Position numbers and translations under genes: made by a program | Shown here: positions 1 through 7,591 of the stretch, in pieces | Numbering within the stretch: the stretch's first letter is position 1 | How the letters are laid out: each line of letters starts with the position of its first letter | Assembly: GCF_001612945.1 (NCBI RefSeq) | Contig: NZ_BDBK01000017.1 | Coordinates: 186,001 to 250,000, forward strand | Length of the DNA stretch: 64,000 nt | Direction: 5' to 3' | DNA from: Nocardia inohanensis NBRC 100128 | GTDB taxonomy: Bacteria; Actinomycetota; Actinomycetes; Mycobacteriales; Mycobacteriaceae | The notes under the pieces: model-generated | Database searches by the model: none | What the model saw: only the letters and a program-made list of their open reading frames with translations | Told to the model about the DNA's origin: nothing

Positions 1-331
1 GTTCCGGGATCAGTTGATACTGCGGTGAGCCCTGCGGAAAAGCCGTCCCGAGGTCCGCCGGATCGTCCACGCGCTGCCACTCCATGGCCGTGCGCAATTG
101 CGCGACTCCCGCCGCGGCCGGCGGAATCGACATGTGGCGGGTGTAGAAGACACGAAAACCGTTGGCGCGGGCGGTATCCCGCAGCTCCAAGCAGGCCTTG
201 GCGATCCGCTCGCCGTCCGGAATCTGGCTCACGATGCCGACCTGCATGTCGTAGACGATCACCGCCATCCGCCCCGGATCGCAGGCATCCTCGACGGTCT
301 GCGGAATGGTCAGGCCGAATGCGCTCCGCAC
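1..331 (-). CDS. Isochorismatase-family cysteine hydrolase, partial (C-terminus outside window)
   Basis: The reading frame runs on the minus strand from a GTG at 331 off the left edge, so only about 110 N-terminal residues are visible. The first residues read MRSAFGLTIPQTVEDACDPG, followed by AVIVYDMQVGI, the strand with the catalytic Asp of isochorismatase-like amidohydrolases, and later FRVFYTRHMSIPP, typical of the second core strand. The catalytic Lys and Cys would lie outside the window. Members hydrolyse amide or ester bonds in small metabolites; the substrate here cannot be told. The GTG lies 7 bases beyond the stop of the upstream YciI-like gene, so the two are probably one operon, divergent from the HxlR regulator at 736. 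The start choice rests on spacing to the upstream gene. Confidence 0.75.
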   Translation of the reverse strand, partial: MRSAFGLTIPQTVEDACDPGRMAVIVYDMQVGIVSQIPDGERIAKACLELRDTARANGFRVFYTRHMSIPPAAAGVAQLRTAMEWQRVDDPADLGTAFPQGSPQYQLIPE

Positions 332-338
332 GGGGGCC

Positions 339-665
339 TCACGCGGTCCGGTCGTAGGGTTCGGCCACATCCACCTCGGGAGACATCAACGCCTCCAACG
401 GCAATGGGGCGGTTACGGGTACATAGGTCCACTCCAGGAAGCCCTTCTTGGTGAGCGGGAAATCCTCGATGTAGCGTTTGGCTTCTTCCACGCTGTCGAC
501 CTCGAACACGATCACCACGCCGGGTTCGTCGGCGCGGGCGTAGTTCTCCCGCACGATCCCGGCCTTCCACAACCGCCAGACGTTGGCGACCTCCTCGGGC
601 AGGAACGGGGTGATGGTCTCCAGCGTGACGCCGGGCTTGAATCGATCGAATGTAATCACCTTCAT
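339..665 (-). CDS. YciI / muconolactone-isomerase-like small protein
   Basis: A 108-residue protein starting MKVITFDRFKPGVTLETITP. The alpha-beta pattern, with VIVFEVDSVEEAKRYIEDFP in the second half, fits the ferredoxin-like dimeric alpha/beta-barrel superfamily (YciI, muconolactone delta-isomerase). These proteins are small cytoplasmic enzymes or binding proteins, often for aromatic or quinone-like compounds. I take the ATG at 665 rather than the longer frame to 746, because the extra residues look non-coding and would overlap the divergent HxlR promoter. It is followed after 7 bases by the isochorismatase-like gene, and the pair is divergent from the HxlR gene. Substrate unknown. Confidence 0.65.
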   Translation of the reverse strand: MKVITFDRFKPGVTLETITPFLPEEVANVWRLWKAGIVRENYARADEPGVVIVFEVDSVEEAKRYIEDFPLTKKGFLEWTYVPVTAPLPLEALMSPEVDVAEPYDRTA

Positions 666-735
666 GAGAACCCATGGAAGCGTGATGATTACAGTGTTAC
701 AAGAACGCACTTTTCGGTAAGTACCGGAGGCGAGG
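666..735. promoter_or_regulatory. Divergent promoter between YciI-like operon and HxlR gene
   Basis: This 70-bp gap holds both promoters. It contains a short direct repeat TTACA-gtg-TTACA near 686-698, which on the minus strand reads TGTAACACTGTAAT and ends in a plausible -10 hexamer. HxlR regulators commonly bind such repeats in a divergent promoter. No binding site is proven. Confidence 0.35.
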
Positions 736-1074
736 ATGCCACCCAAGCGCTACTACTGCCCCGTCGAGGTGACCGTCGACCTGATCGGGGGCAAATGGAA
801 ACCGGTGATTCTCGCGCATCTCAAGGAAGGCGTGCGGCGGTACGGCGAACTGCGGCGGCTGATGCCGGGCACCAGTGAGAAGATGCTGGTCCAGCAATTG
901 CGGGAACTGGAGGCGGACGGCTTGGTGCGCCGCACCGTGTATCCCACTGTGCCGCCGCAGGTGGAGTACGACCTGACCGAGGAAGGCTGGAGCCTGGTCC
1001 CGGTGCTGACCGCCCTCTACGAATGGGGCGAGAAGCGGTGTGCGCGAACGGGAGTCGAGATCGAAGAACCGTGA
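736..1074 (+). CDS. HxlR-family winged-helix transcriptional regulator
   Basis: A 112-residue protein beginning MPPKRYYCPVEVTVDLIGGKW. The sequence LIGGKWKPVILAHLKEGVRR, followed by RYGELRRLMPGTSEKMLVQQ and VEYDLTEEGWSLVPVL, is the hallmark HxlR/MarR-like winged helix (helix-turn-helix about residues 25-65, wing about 75-90). An N-terminal Cys (residue 8) is present, as in HxlR members that sense electrophiles, aldehydes or quinones by Cys chemistry. The gene is divergent from the YciI-like and isochorismatase-like pair, which is the probable target. An AGG-rich ribosome-binding site (CCGGAGGCGAGG) sits just before the ATG. Confidence 0.9.
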   Translation: MPPKRYYCPVEVTVDLIGGKWKPVILAHLKEGVRRYGELRRLMPGTSEKMLVQQLRELEADGLVRRTVYPTVPPQVEYDLTEEGWSLVPVLTALYEWGEKRCARTGVEIEEP

Positions 1075-1093
1075 CTCCCGCTCGGGTGGGCGA

Positions 1094-1252
1094 TTACGCG
1101 GCCTTGTCGCCGCGATCGAGATGCTCGTCCCGCAACCGGCGGTGCATGGCGCACCGGTGCACCGGTCCGGGCTTCACGAATGCGGGATCCAGGCGTTGAG
1201 CGAAGGTGAGGTTGTCGCGACGCCAGCAATCCATGCAGACCGGCTCATCCAT
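1094..1252 (-). CDS. Small Cys-containing hypothetical protein (52 aa)
   Basis: The frame encodes 52 residues starting MDEPVCMDCWRRDNLTFAQR. It has a CxxC pair (CMDC) and a later HRCAMH, so a small metal-binding (zinc) fold is possible. The start is supported by a strong ribosome-binding site, GAGGAGG, seven bases before the ATG, and the frame is closed upstream by a TGA. It lies between the HxlR gene (other strand) and the thioesterase pair, 112 bp below the latter's stop. I do not recognise a family. Short length makes it tentative. Confidence 0.5.
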   Translation of the reverse strand: MDEPVCMDCWRRDNLTFAQRLDPAFVKPGPVHRCAMHRRLRDEHLDRGDKAA

Positions 1253-1363
1253 GTCGTCCTCCTCGGGGTTCTCCGCGTTGAAAGCCTCGCAGCGGTGGAG
1301 TTCCCCTTTTTCATGGAATCAGCCGGTCGTGTCCATCACCTCACCGGATTGTTACGAGCGGCG

Positions 1364-1765
1364 TCAGGAGGCGGCGGTGAGGGTATCGGCGGACAGGCCC
1401 GTCAGATACTCGCGCTCGGCGGGAGTGAGCGGACGGGACGCGCCGTCGCCGATGGCCACCAGGGTCGAGGTGGCGGTGAGGTAGACGTTCGCCTCGTCCC
1501 GGATCTCGTGCGCCAGGGTGAAGGAGGAGGTGCCGATGCGGGCGACGGTGGTCGCCACCGTGACCGGGGTGCGGCGGAACACCAGCGGGGTGCGGTAGGT
1601 GAGGCGCTGGTTGGCGACCACGACATGCCAAGCGGCGTCCGGGGATTCGTGCGCGGCCAGCAGATCGGCGCGGGCCTCGTCCAGGTATTGGGCGAACACC
1701 ACGTTGTTGAGGTGCTGGAGCGCGTCCATATCGGTGCGGCGCAATTGGATCTGGTAGGTGTGCAT
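1364..1765 (-). CDS. Acyl-CoA thioesterase, 4HBT hotdog fold (second of a pair)
   Basis: A 133-residue hotdog-fold protein. It opens MHTYQIQLRRTDMDALQHLN; the D-x-x-x-x-x-H-x-N pattern and the following NNVVFAQYLDEARADLL are the conserved core of 4-hydroxybenzoyl-CoA-type thioesterases. FTLAHEIRDE is the central strand seen in the same family. It probably hydrolyses acyl-CoA in the cytoplasm. Its ATG overlaps the TGA of the upstream paralogue (TGATG), so the two are translationally coupled and may form a heteromer. The longer frame to 1855 is only the overlap with the preceding gene. Confidence 0.85.
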   Translation of the reverse strand: MHTYQIQLRRTDMDALQHLNNVVFAQYLDEARADLLAAHESPDAAWHVVVANQRLTYRTPLVFRRTPVTVATTVARIGTSSFTLAHEIRDEANVYLTATSTLVAIGDGASRPLTPAEREYLTGLSADTLTAAS

Positions 1766-2187
1766 CAGGCTTTCAGCTCCTCGAGCATCGCGCGCTCGGT
1801 ATCCGGGATCGGCCGGGACTTCTGGGTGGCCTGGTCGAACGCGACCATGACGCACACGGCCTTCGAATACACCACGTCGTCGTCGCGGATCTCCTGCTCG
1901 AGGGTGAACGAGGAACCGCCGACCCGGGTCACCCAGGACTCCACGCGCACCGGGCGATCGCGATAGCGCAGCGGGACCAAATAGTCGATATCCATCTGGG
2001 CTACCACGCTGGAACCGGAGAACTCACGCGACCGGAACAGGTCGATCCGGGTTTCCTCCAGGTAGCGCAGGTGTTCGGCATTGTGCACGTGCCCGTCGGC
2101 GTCCATATCGGACCACCGCAGGGGGCAGAGGAAGAGGTGTCGAGCCACCCGGCATTCATACCAAGCGGGAGGTACGGGCTTACGCAC
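1765..2187 (-). CDS. Acyl-CoA thioesterase, 4HBT hotdog fold (first of a pair)
   Basis: A 140-residue paralogue of the next gene. It has WSDMDADGHVHNAEHLRYLE, the catalytic-site strand-helix of 4HBT thioesterases, and SSFTLEQEIRDDDVVYSKA in the core. The GTG at 2187 lies 2 bases after the stop of the aldolase gene, so it is written as part of that operon; an internal GTG 13 codons later (VARHLF) is an alternative start that lacks clear advantage. The link with the sugar genes upstream is positional only. The pair ends in a TGATG overlap with the second thioesterase. Substrate unknown; related actinobacterial enzymes act on short or medium acyl-CoA. Confidence 0.85.
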   Translation of the reverse strand: MRKPVPPAWYECRVARHLFLCPLRWSDMDADGHVHNAEHLRYLEETRIDLFRSREFSGSSVVAQMDIDYLVPLRYRDRPVRVESWVTRVGGSSFTLEQEIRDDDVVYSKAVCVMVAFDQATQKSRPIPDTERAMLEELKA

Positions 2188-2189
2188 CG

Positions 2190-3029
2190 CTACCCCGTGC
2201 GGGGCTCCGCGAGCAATCGCAGAAAGTGTTCGACCTCGGCCTGAACGGCATCCCGACCGGGGCCGAGATACCGGCGTGGATCACTGAGCGCGGGATCGCC
2301 GGCCAGTGTCGCCCGCACCGCCTCGGCCAGCGCCACATTCAACCGGGTCGCGATATTCACCTTCGCCATCCCCGCCCGCACGGCCGATCGCAATCCGGCG
2401 TCCGGCACCCCCGACGAGCCGTGCAACACCAGCGGCACCGTCAGCTTGGTGGCCAGCCGTGCGATCAAATCGTCGTCGAGCCGCGCGTCCCGGCTGTGCA
2501 TGGCATGGGAGGACCCCACCGCCACGGCGAGTGCGTCGACCCCCGTGGCCGCCACGAACGCCACCGCCTCATCCGGATCGGTCCGCACGCCCGGCGCATG
2601 CGCCCCGTCCTTGCCCCCGACCTCCCCGAGTTCCGCCTCCACGTGCACCCCGCGTTCATGGCACCATTGGGCGATCCGCGCGGTTCGCGCCAGATTCTCC
2701 GCGTAGTCCAGCGTCGAGCCGTCGAACATCACCGAGGTGATCCCCAATCGGACTGCCTCCCGGATCAATTCCTCCGAAGTGGCGTGGTCCAGATGTACCG
2801 CCAGCGCCGCCCGGCTGGCACCGGCAATCTCCAGGCAAGCGCGGGCCAGCGGCCGCAACCCGCCGTGATAGCGCACCGTATTCTCCGAAATCTGCAATAC
2901 CGCGGCTTGTTTCGTAGCCTCCGCCGCGGCCGCGATGGCCTCGGCATGCTCGAGCGCGATCACATTGAAGGCTCCCAGCCCGCCCGGGCGAGCCGCCACG
3001 ATCAGATCGAATACGGGTAGCAACGGCAT
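2190..3029 (-). CDS. Class II (zinc) ketose-bisphosphate aldolase, GatY/KbaY type; probable tagatose-1,6-bisphosphate aldolase
   Basis: A 279-residue class II aldolase. It has AFNVIALEHAEAI near the N-terminus, HLDHA at 79-83 with a zinc-ligand His, FDGS at 102-105, EAELGEVGG at 131-139, SSHAMH at about 173-178, LHGSSG at 202-207 and KVNIATRL near 223. This is the set for class II fructose/tagatose-bisphosphate aldolases. It cleaves a ketose bisphosphate to dihydroxyacetone phosphate and glyceraldehyde-3-phosphate. Class II enzymes with agaS, nagA and PfkB neighbours are usually tagatose-bisphosphate specific, hence the call, but fructose-bisphosphate activity cannot be excluded. The start ATG is 29 bp below the PfkB stop, preceded by GGAGG (CCGGAGGTTCGT). 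Confidence 0.85.
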   Translation of the reverse strand: MPLLPVFDLIVAARPGGLGAFNVIALEHAEAIAAAAEATKQAAVLQISENTVRYHGGLRPLARACLEIAGASRAALAVHLDHATSEELIREAVRLGITSVMFDGSTLDYAENLARTARIAQWCHERGVHVEAELGEVGGKDGAHAPGVRTDPDEAVAFVAATGVDALAVAVGSSHAMHSRDARLDDDLIARLATKLTVPLVLHGSSGVPDAGLRSAVRAGMAKVNIATRLNVALAEAVRATLAGDPALSDPRRYLGPGRDAVQAEVEHFLRLLAEPRTG

Positions 3030-3057
3030 ACGAACCTCCGGAACGGAATGAGCGGGT

Positions 3058-4104
3058 TCACGAGCGCGCCTGTGTGGCGGTCGTACCCGGGTCGGTGACC
3101 AGCACGGTCGGCAACAGTCGCTCGCGCATCTCCGCATCGATCGCCCCCGCGATCGGAACCACCACGGCCGCAGCCGATGTCGCCACCGCATCGCGCAGTA
3201 TCGCGGGCCAGTCGGGGGTGCCCGGTGCAGCAAGACCCGCGATCACGGCCGCCGCCGCGGCATCACCCGCCCCCGTCGGATTGCCCGACAACGCTTCGGG
3301 CAGCGCGGCGGACCAGCTACCGCTAGCCGTCGCCGCGACCATCCCGGCCGCACCGCGCGTCGCGATCACCGCGCGCACGCCGCTGTCCACCAGCGGACGC
3401 AACCTGGTTGCCAGCGCGCTGAACTCGACCGCATCCGCGGAGGCGGTGGACTCGTCGGCCGCGCAGGCATTTCGCGCTGCCGGTACCACCGGCCCGGCTC
3501 CGTCGGCGCCCACGGACCCGGCGTCCGAATATCCGATCAGGCGCGCGAGCTCCTCGCTGTTGGGCATCAGCACCACGCCGGGCACGGTGGCGGCGAGCAG
3601 CAGCGCGTGTCCGTCGACATCGCAGATGGCCGGGACCCCGGCGGCGAGCGCCGCTCGCGCCAAGTCGGCCGGAACCGAATCGGCAACGCCCGCAGGCAAA
3701 GAACCGGACACCACGAGCCCGTGCAGCTCCGGCAGGAGTGCACCCACCCGATCCAGCAGCCGGTCCACCGATTCCCGTGGATCGTTCACCCGTGCCCCCG
3801 GCTCCCAGAACCCGGTCGCCGTTCCATCCGCCGATTCACTGACCACCAAGGTCCGCCGCACCCACGGCAGCGCGGGAACGAAGTCCGCCCGCAGCTCACG
3901 CCCCACGGCGGCCGCGAACTCCAGATCCGCGAATCCCGTGGCGCGCACCGGCTTCCCGAGTTGCGCCAGCACTCGCGCCACATTGATGCCCTTCCCGCCC
4001 AGCCGCTGCTCGACCGACATCACCCGCTGCGCCCGCCCTCGATCCAGACACTTGACCCGATAGGTGATGTCGTACGCGGGATTCATCGTGACGGTGAGGA
4101 TCAT
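3058..4104 (-). CDS. PfkB-family sugar-phosphate kinase; probable tagatose-6-phosphate kinase
   Basis: A 348-residue ribokinase-fold kinase of the LacC/FruK subgroup. It starts MILTVTMNPAYDITY, the usual N-terminus of that subgroup, has GGKGINVARVLAQLG at 36-50 (substrate-binding signature) and NPTGAGDAAAAAV near 276, where Asp about 281 is the catalytic base. It would phosphorylate tagatose-6-phosphate (or fructose-1-phosphate) using ATP. The frame extends upstream to 4263, but the family start is the ATG at 4104. A middle stretch (about residues 190-220) is rich in Ala/Ser and longer than in typical LacC. It sits between nagA and the aldolase, so it supplies the bisphosphate for the aldolase. 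Confidence 0.85.
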   Translation of the reverse strand: MILTVTMNPAYDITYRVKCLDRGRAQRVMSVEQRLGGKGINVARVLAQLGKPVRATGFADLEFAAAVGRELRADFVPALPWVRRTLVVSESADGTATGFWEPGARVNDPRESVDRLLDRVGALLPELHGLVVSGSLPAGVADSVPADLARAALAAGVPAICDVDGHALLLAATVPGVVLMPNSEELARLIGYSDAGSVGADGAGPVVPAARNACAADESTASADAVEFSALATRLRPLVDSGVRAVIATRGAAGMVAATASGSWSAALPEALSGNPTGAGDAAAAAVIAGLAAPGTPDWPAILRDAVATSAAAVVVPIAGAIDAEMRERLLPTVLVTDPGTTATQARS

Positions 4105-4318
4105 GCGCACCATCCGGTCCCGTGGCCGCCGCGGCGATCCAGCCGCACCGACCGTCGGGACGTACGATTCGTAATCGGCCGGGATCGCTTGTGCCGCAGC
4201 GAGGTTCCGGTCTCGAGCAGCCCGGACCGGTGAACAGTGGAGTGCGAACCGGGTGGGCTGCATACGAGCTGGGGGATACGGCGGGATCGGGTATCGACGG
4301 GCTGTGATGCGTTGGCGG
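4105..4318. other. Gap between PfkB kinase and nagA-like gene
   Basis: About 214 bp without a convincing gene. The PfkB frame stays open here but the codons look non-coding and the family start is downstream. A separate promoter for the PfkB-aldolase-thioesterase part is possible; no clear -10/-35 or repeat was seen. Confidence 0.4.
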
Positions 4319-5512
4319 TCAAACTATCCACCGCCCCCGGCGCAGTACTCGGAGCGGTCGCAGGTTGTCGTCGACGATCAGGGCGTCGGCGTACATGCCG
4401 GGGCGGAGGTCGCCGACATCGGGGAGGACGGTGGCCGCGGCGGGGGTGGCGGTGGCGGCGGCTACCGCGTCGATGAGGGGGACGGCGCAGTGGGTGGCGG
4501 CCCAGCGGAGGCATTGCAGGAGGGTGGCGGTGCCGCCTGCGATGGAGCCGGAAGGGACTCGGGCGGTGCCGTTTTCGACGTGCACGGTTTGGGAGCCGAG
4601 TCGGTAGGTGCCGTCGGGCATGCCTGCCGCCTGCATGGCGTCGGTGATCAGGGCGACGCGGCGTGGGGCGGTGGCGAAGGCCAGGGCGGCGAAGCCGGGG
4701 TCGAGGTGGACGCCGTCGCCGATCAATTCGATGGTGGCCTGGTGGGCGGCGGCGGCGACCAGGGCGGCGGCGATGGGGCCGGGGTCGCGATGGTGCAGGG
4801 GGCGCATGCCGTTGGCCAGATGGGTGATGAGGGTGGCGGGGCCCGCGGGCGGGAGGGCGGTGCGGAAAGCCGGGTAGGCGGCGTCGCTGTGGCCGAGGGC
4901 TACCACTACGTCGTTGTCGGTGAGGAGTTTCGCGGCGGCGGCGAAGCCGGGCAGTTCGGGGGCGAGGGTCATTACCCGGAGAGCGCCGTCGGCCGCTTTC
5001 AGGAGGCGGTCGATGAGGTGGGGGTCGGGGTGCAGGAGCAGGCCGGGGTCGTGTGCGCCGCAGCGTTTCTCGGACAGGAAGGGGCCTTCGATGTGGATAC
5101 CGGCGAGGGTGCCATCGGTCACCAGGTCGCGGAGGGCGGTCACCTGGGCGACCAGGTCGTCGGGTGCGGCGGTGACGATGCTGGCCAGCAGGGTGGTGGT
5201 GCCGGCGCGATGGTGGAAGGCGGCGGCCGCGGCGGCTTCGGCGGGGTCCGTGGTGTCGAAGCGGTGGCCGTGACCGCCGTGATTGTGGATGTCGACCAGG
5301 CCCGGGAGGATGGTGCCGAGCGATCGGGGCGGCATTCGACCCTGTGCCGCGACCCATTCCGATACCGGCGTCACCGCGGCGATCCGTGCGCCGCGCACGG
5401 CTACGACAGCGTCGGAAAGCAGGCCCGCGGCGGTCAGCACCCGGCCGCGCAACTCCACTTCGCCGCCGGCCGCGACAGCGCCGCTCGGCTCGCATTCCGC
5501 GCCGGGCGTCAT
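4319..5512 (-). CDS. nagA: N-acetylhexosamine-6-phosphate deacetylase (NagA/AgaA type)
   Basis: A 397-residue amidohydrolase. It carries LVDIHNHGGHGH (metal-binding HxH, about 76-78), GIHIEGPFLSEKRCGAHDPG (metal Glu about 142), ALGHSDA (His about 208), THLANGMRPLHHRDPG (His about 231) and ALITDAM (catalytic Asp about 291), all standard for N-acetylglucosamine-6-phosphate deacetylase. It removes acetate from the phosphorylated amino sugar in the cytoplasm. NagA and the GalNAc-6-P enzyme AgaA cannot be told apart by motif; the tagatose-type neighbours favour GalNAc-6-P. The ATG at 5512 is preferred over a GTG 21 bases earlier. It follows the ROK kinase after about 67 bp in the same operon. Confidence 0.92.
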   Translation of the reverse strand: MTPGAECEPSGAVAAGGEVELRGRVLTAAGLLSDAVVAVRGARIAAVTPVSEWVAAQGRMPPRSLGTILPGLVDIHNHGGHGHRFDTTDPAEAAAAAAFHHRAGTTTLLASIVTAAPDDLVAQVTALRDLVTDGTLAGIHIEGPFLSEKRCGAHDPGLLLHPDPHLIDRLLKAADGALRVMTLAPELPGFAAAAKLLTDNDVVVALGHSDAAYPAFRTALPPAGPATLITHLANGMRPLHHRDPGPIAAALVAAAAHQATIELIGDGVHLDPGFAALAFATAPRRVALITDAMQAAGMPDGTYRLGSQTVHVENGTARVPSGSIAGGTATLLQCLRWAATHCAVPLIDAVAAATATPAAATVLPDVGDLRPGMYADALIVDDNLRPLRVLRRGRWIV

Positions 5513-5579
5513 GGCATCGCCTTGCCGGTGCACGCCCCGGAAGCGGCCGGGATTCGCCCGGACAGCCGCACCCGGATCG

Positions 5580-6506
5580 TCATGTCAGCGATCCGGCGCG
5601 GGCCAGTCGGGCCGCGCCGACCAGCCCGGCGCGGATACCGAACGCGCCCAGGGCGACCCGAGGCACGGGGGTCACGCGCAGCAGGGCGGAGAGGCGGGCG
5701 TGCAGGGAATCGGTGAGGATGGGCCCCGCGCCCGCCAAGCCGCCGCCCAGCACGATCAGTTCGGGGCAGGTGGCGTGGATGACGCCGAGCAGGGCCTCGG
5801 CGATCGCGTCGATGGCGTCGTCGACTACGGCGCGGGCGTCCTGGTCGCTGCCGAGGGCGGCGAAAACCGCTTCGGCTCCGGAGATTCCGCGACCGGTGCG
5901 GCGGGAGTAGGCGCGGGCGATATTGGGGCCGGAGGCGACGGTTTCGACGCAGCCGGTATTGCCGCAGGGGCAGGGGAGGCCGTCGCGGTGGCGGACGGGG
6001 ATGTGGCCGAATTCGCCGGCTTGCCCGGCCGCGCCGCGCACCAGGCGGCCGCCGACCGAGAGCATGCCGCTGATGCCGGTGCCGACTATCAGCACGCAGA
6101 CGTCGTCGGTGCCGCGGCCCGCGCCGTACCGCCATTCGGCCCAGCCGGCGACGATGACATCGTGGTCGATGAGCACCGGCATCCGCCAGCGATCGCCGAA
6201 TCGGTCGCCCACCTTCACATCTCGCCAGCCGACATTGCTGCTGAACACCGCGACGGCGCGCTCGGGATCCACGATGCCGGGCAGGATGACGGCGGCGCGG
6301 GTGACGTGGGCACGGCGGGCGGCGGGAAGCTCGCCCAGCAGGCGGGTGCCGAGATCCTCCATGGCATCGAAGGCCGCGACGCCGCGCGGGGTGTCGACGG
6401 TCGCGGTGCTGATGACAGTGCCCGCGGCATCGGTGATCTCGCCTTTGATGGTGGTGCCACCCACATCGATGCCGAGCACCAGATCCTCGGCAGCGACTTC
6501 GTTCAC
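5580..6506 (-). CDS. ROK-family sugar kinase, probable N-acetylhexosamine (GalNAc) kinase
   Basis: A 308-residue ROK protein. It has LGIDVGGTTIKGEITD (ATP phosphate loop, residues 11-26), IDHDV with the catalytic Asp near 116, GEFGHIPV (zinc His at about 168) and CPCGNTGCVE (zinc Cys cluster, about 179-187), then LGGGLAGAG. There is no N-terminal winged helix, so it is a kinase and not a NagC-type repressor. It would phosphorylate the free imported amino sugar, as needed when uptake is by ABC transport rather than PTS. The GTG at 6506 is chosen since GAGGTGAGGGCT just before it forms a good ribosome-binding site. It lies 24 bp after agaS. Confidence 0.88.
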   Translation of the reverse strand: MNEVAAEDLVLGIDVGGTTIKGEITDAAGTVISTATVDTPRGVAAFDAMEDLGTRLLGELPAARRAHVTRAAVILPGIVDPERAVAVFSSNVGWRDVKVGDRFGDRWRMPVLIDHDVIVAGWAEWRYGAGRGTDDVCVLIVGTGISGMLSVGGRLVRGAAGQAGEFGHIPVRHRDGLPCPCGNTGCVETVASGPNIARAYSRRTGRGISGAEAVFAALGSDQDARAVVDDAIDAIAEALLGVIHATCPELIVLGGGLAGAGPILTDSLHARLSALLRVTPVPRVALGAFGIRAGLVGAARLARAGSLT

Positions 6507-6530
6507 AGCCCTCACCTCAACCCACCGAGA

Positions 6531-7469
6531 TCATCGCAGCACCACCGAACGGCTCAGACCGCGCGGATGATCGGGATCCAATCCCAGTTCCGCCGAGCGG
6601 AGCAGGCACAGCCGGTGCACGCGAACCAGCTCGGCCATCGGATCGATATCGCGATGCTCGAAATTCGCTCCGGTGCGGGCGATCTCGTCGGCGAGCCCGG
6701 CCGGGAGCGGGCCCAAGCCCCACACCGCCCGGCCCGGGGCGGCAATGCTGATCGGGCCGTGCCGGTATTCGGCGGCCTGATACGACTCGACCCAGGACTG
6801 GCAGGACTCCCGCAGTTTGAGCGCGGCCTCCTCGGCGAGCGCGGCGGCGAAACCCACTCCCACGAAGCTGATCTGGGCGGTCCCGGCGACCCCGCCGAGT
6901 GCGGTTGCCGTATCTTCGCTGAGCACCGCGCGCGCCTGTGCGATCGCCGGATTCAGATCCTCGCCCAGATGCCGGCGCAGCAGTGCGAGGGTGGTGGTCG
7001 CGAACCGCGTCTGCACCACCGAGCGCTCGTCCACCCAGTCGATGAGCACCGGGTCGGCCGAATCCAGCACGGGGGTACCGGGACTCGAGCAGATCACCGT
7101 GCGCGGCACGCCGGCGGGCAGCGCACGCAAAGCCTCGATCACCTCGGTGGTCGTCCCGGACCGGCAGATCACCAGGTACCTGTCGTATTCGCGACCGCGC
7201 ACCTCGCTGGCGGGCCAGGCATCGGTGAGCCCCTGGCCGGCGGTCTCCCGCAGCGCGGCGAACGCCCGCGCCATGAACAGTGAAGTCCCGCAGCCGATCA
7301 CCGCCACCCGCTCGCCGGCGGCGGGCAGCAACCCCCGATACTCGGCCGCGACGGCCGCGGCCCGCAGCCAATCGTCGGGCTGCGTGGCCACCTCTGCGGC
7401 CAAATGGGTTTCGGGAATCCGGTCGGTGGAGCTCGGCACCCACCCAGGATCAACCCGGTGATCGTTCAT
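6531..7469 (-). CDS. agaS: SIS-domain sugar isomerase/deaminase, AgaS-like
   Basis: A 312-residue double-SIS protein. The N-terminal THLAAEVATQPDDWLRAA resembles the AgaS signature with its QP-x-x-W element. AVIGCGTSLFMARAFAAL and ICRSGTTTEVIEAL are the two phosphosugar-binding loops of the first SIS domain; AEYRHGPISIAAPG belongs to the second. It lacks the glutaminase domain of GlmS. AgaS proteins deaminate and isomerise galactosamine-6-phosphate to tagatose-6-phosphate. It is the first gene of the minus-strand operon and faces the ABC transporter. I use the ATG at 7469 because the longer frame to 7505 enters the promoter repeats. Glucosamine-6-phosphate as substrate remains possible. Confidence 0.85.
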   Translation of the reverse strand: MNDHRVDPGWVPSSTDRIPETHLAAEVATQPDDWLRAAAVAAEYRGLLPAAGERVAVIGCGTSLFMARAFAALRETAGQGLTDAWPASEVRGREYDRYLVICRSGTTTEVIEALRALPAGVPRTVICSSPGTPVLDSADPVLIDWVDERSVVQTRFATTTLALLRRHLGEDLNPAIAQARAVLSEDTATALGGVAGTAQISFVGVGFAAALAEEAALKLRESCQSWVESYQAAEYRHGPISIAAPGRAVWGLGPLPAGLADEIARTGANFEHRDIDPMAELVRVHRLCLLRSAELGLDPDHPRGLSRSVVLR

Positions 7470-7591
7470 GTCAATTTTACGTTCCAAACGAGCACATTCG
7501 AGCATGAACAGCGCTAGATTCAGGCCACTCGACTGGTTCGCTCCTCATCCGTGGTTCGTAGCGTCGGGTGTGAACTTGAAAGGTCCCGATC
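7470..7591. promoter_or_regulatory. Divergent promoter of the amino-sugar locus with CGAGCA direct repeat
   Basis: This 122-bp gap separates the two halves of the locus. CGAGCA occurs at 7489-7494 and again at 7499-7504, exactly 10 bp apart, so both copies lie on the same helix face. DeoR-family repressors such as AgaR bind tandem direct repeats, and a DeoR gene lies in the plus-strand operon, so this is the best operator candidate. No DasR/NagR-like palindrome was seen. Confidence 0.45.

Noticed and set aside
4105..4263. In-frame extension of the PfkB kinase to 4263
   Set aside because: The family N-terminus MILTVTMNP starts at 4104; the extra residues are not conserved-looking.
7470..7591. 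DasR/NagR-type (ACTGGTCTAGACCAGT-like) operator in the amino-sugar promoter
   Set aside because: No match was found; only the CGAGCA direct repeat stands out.
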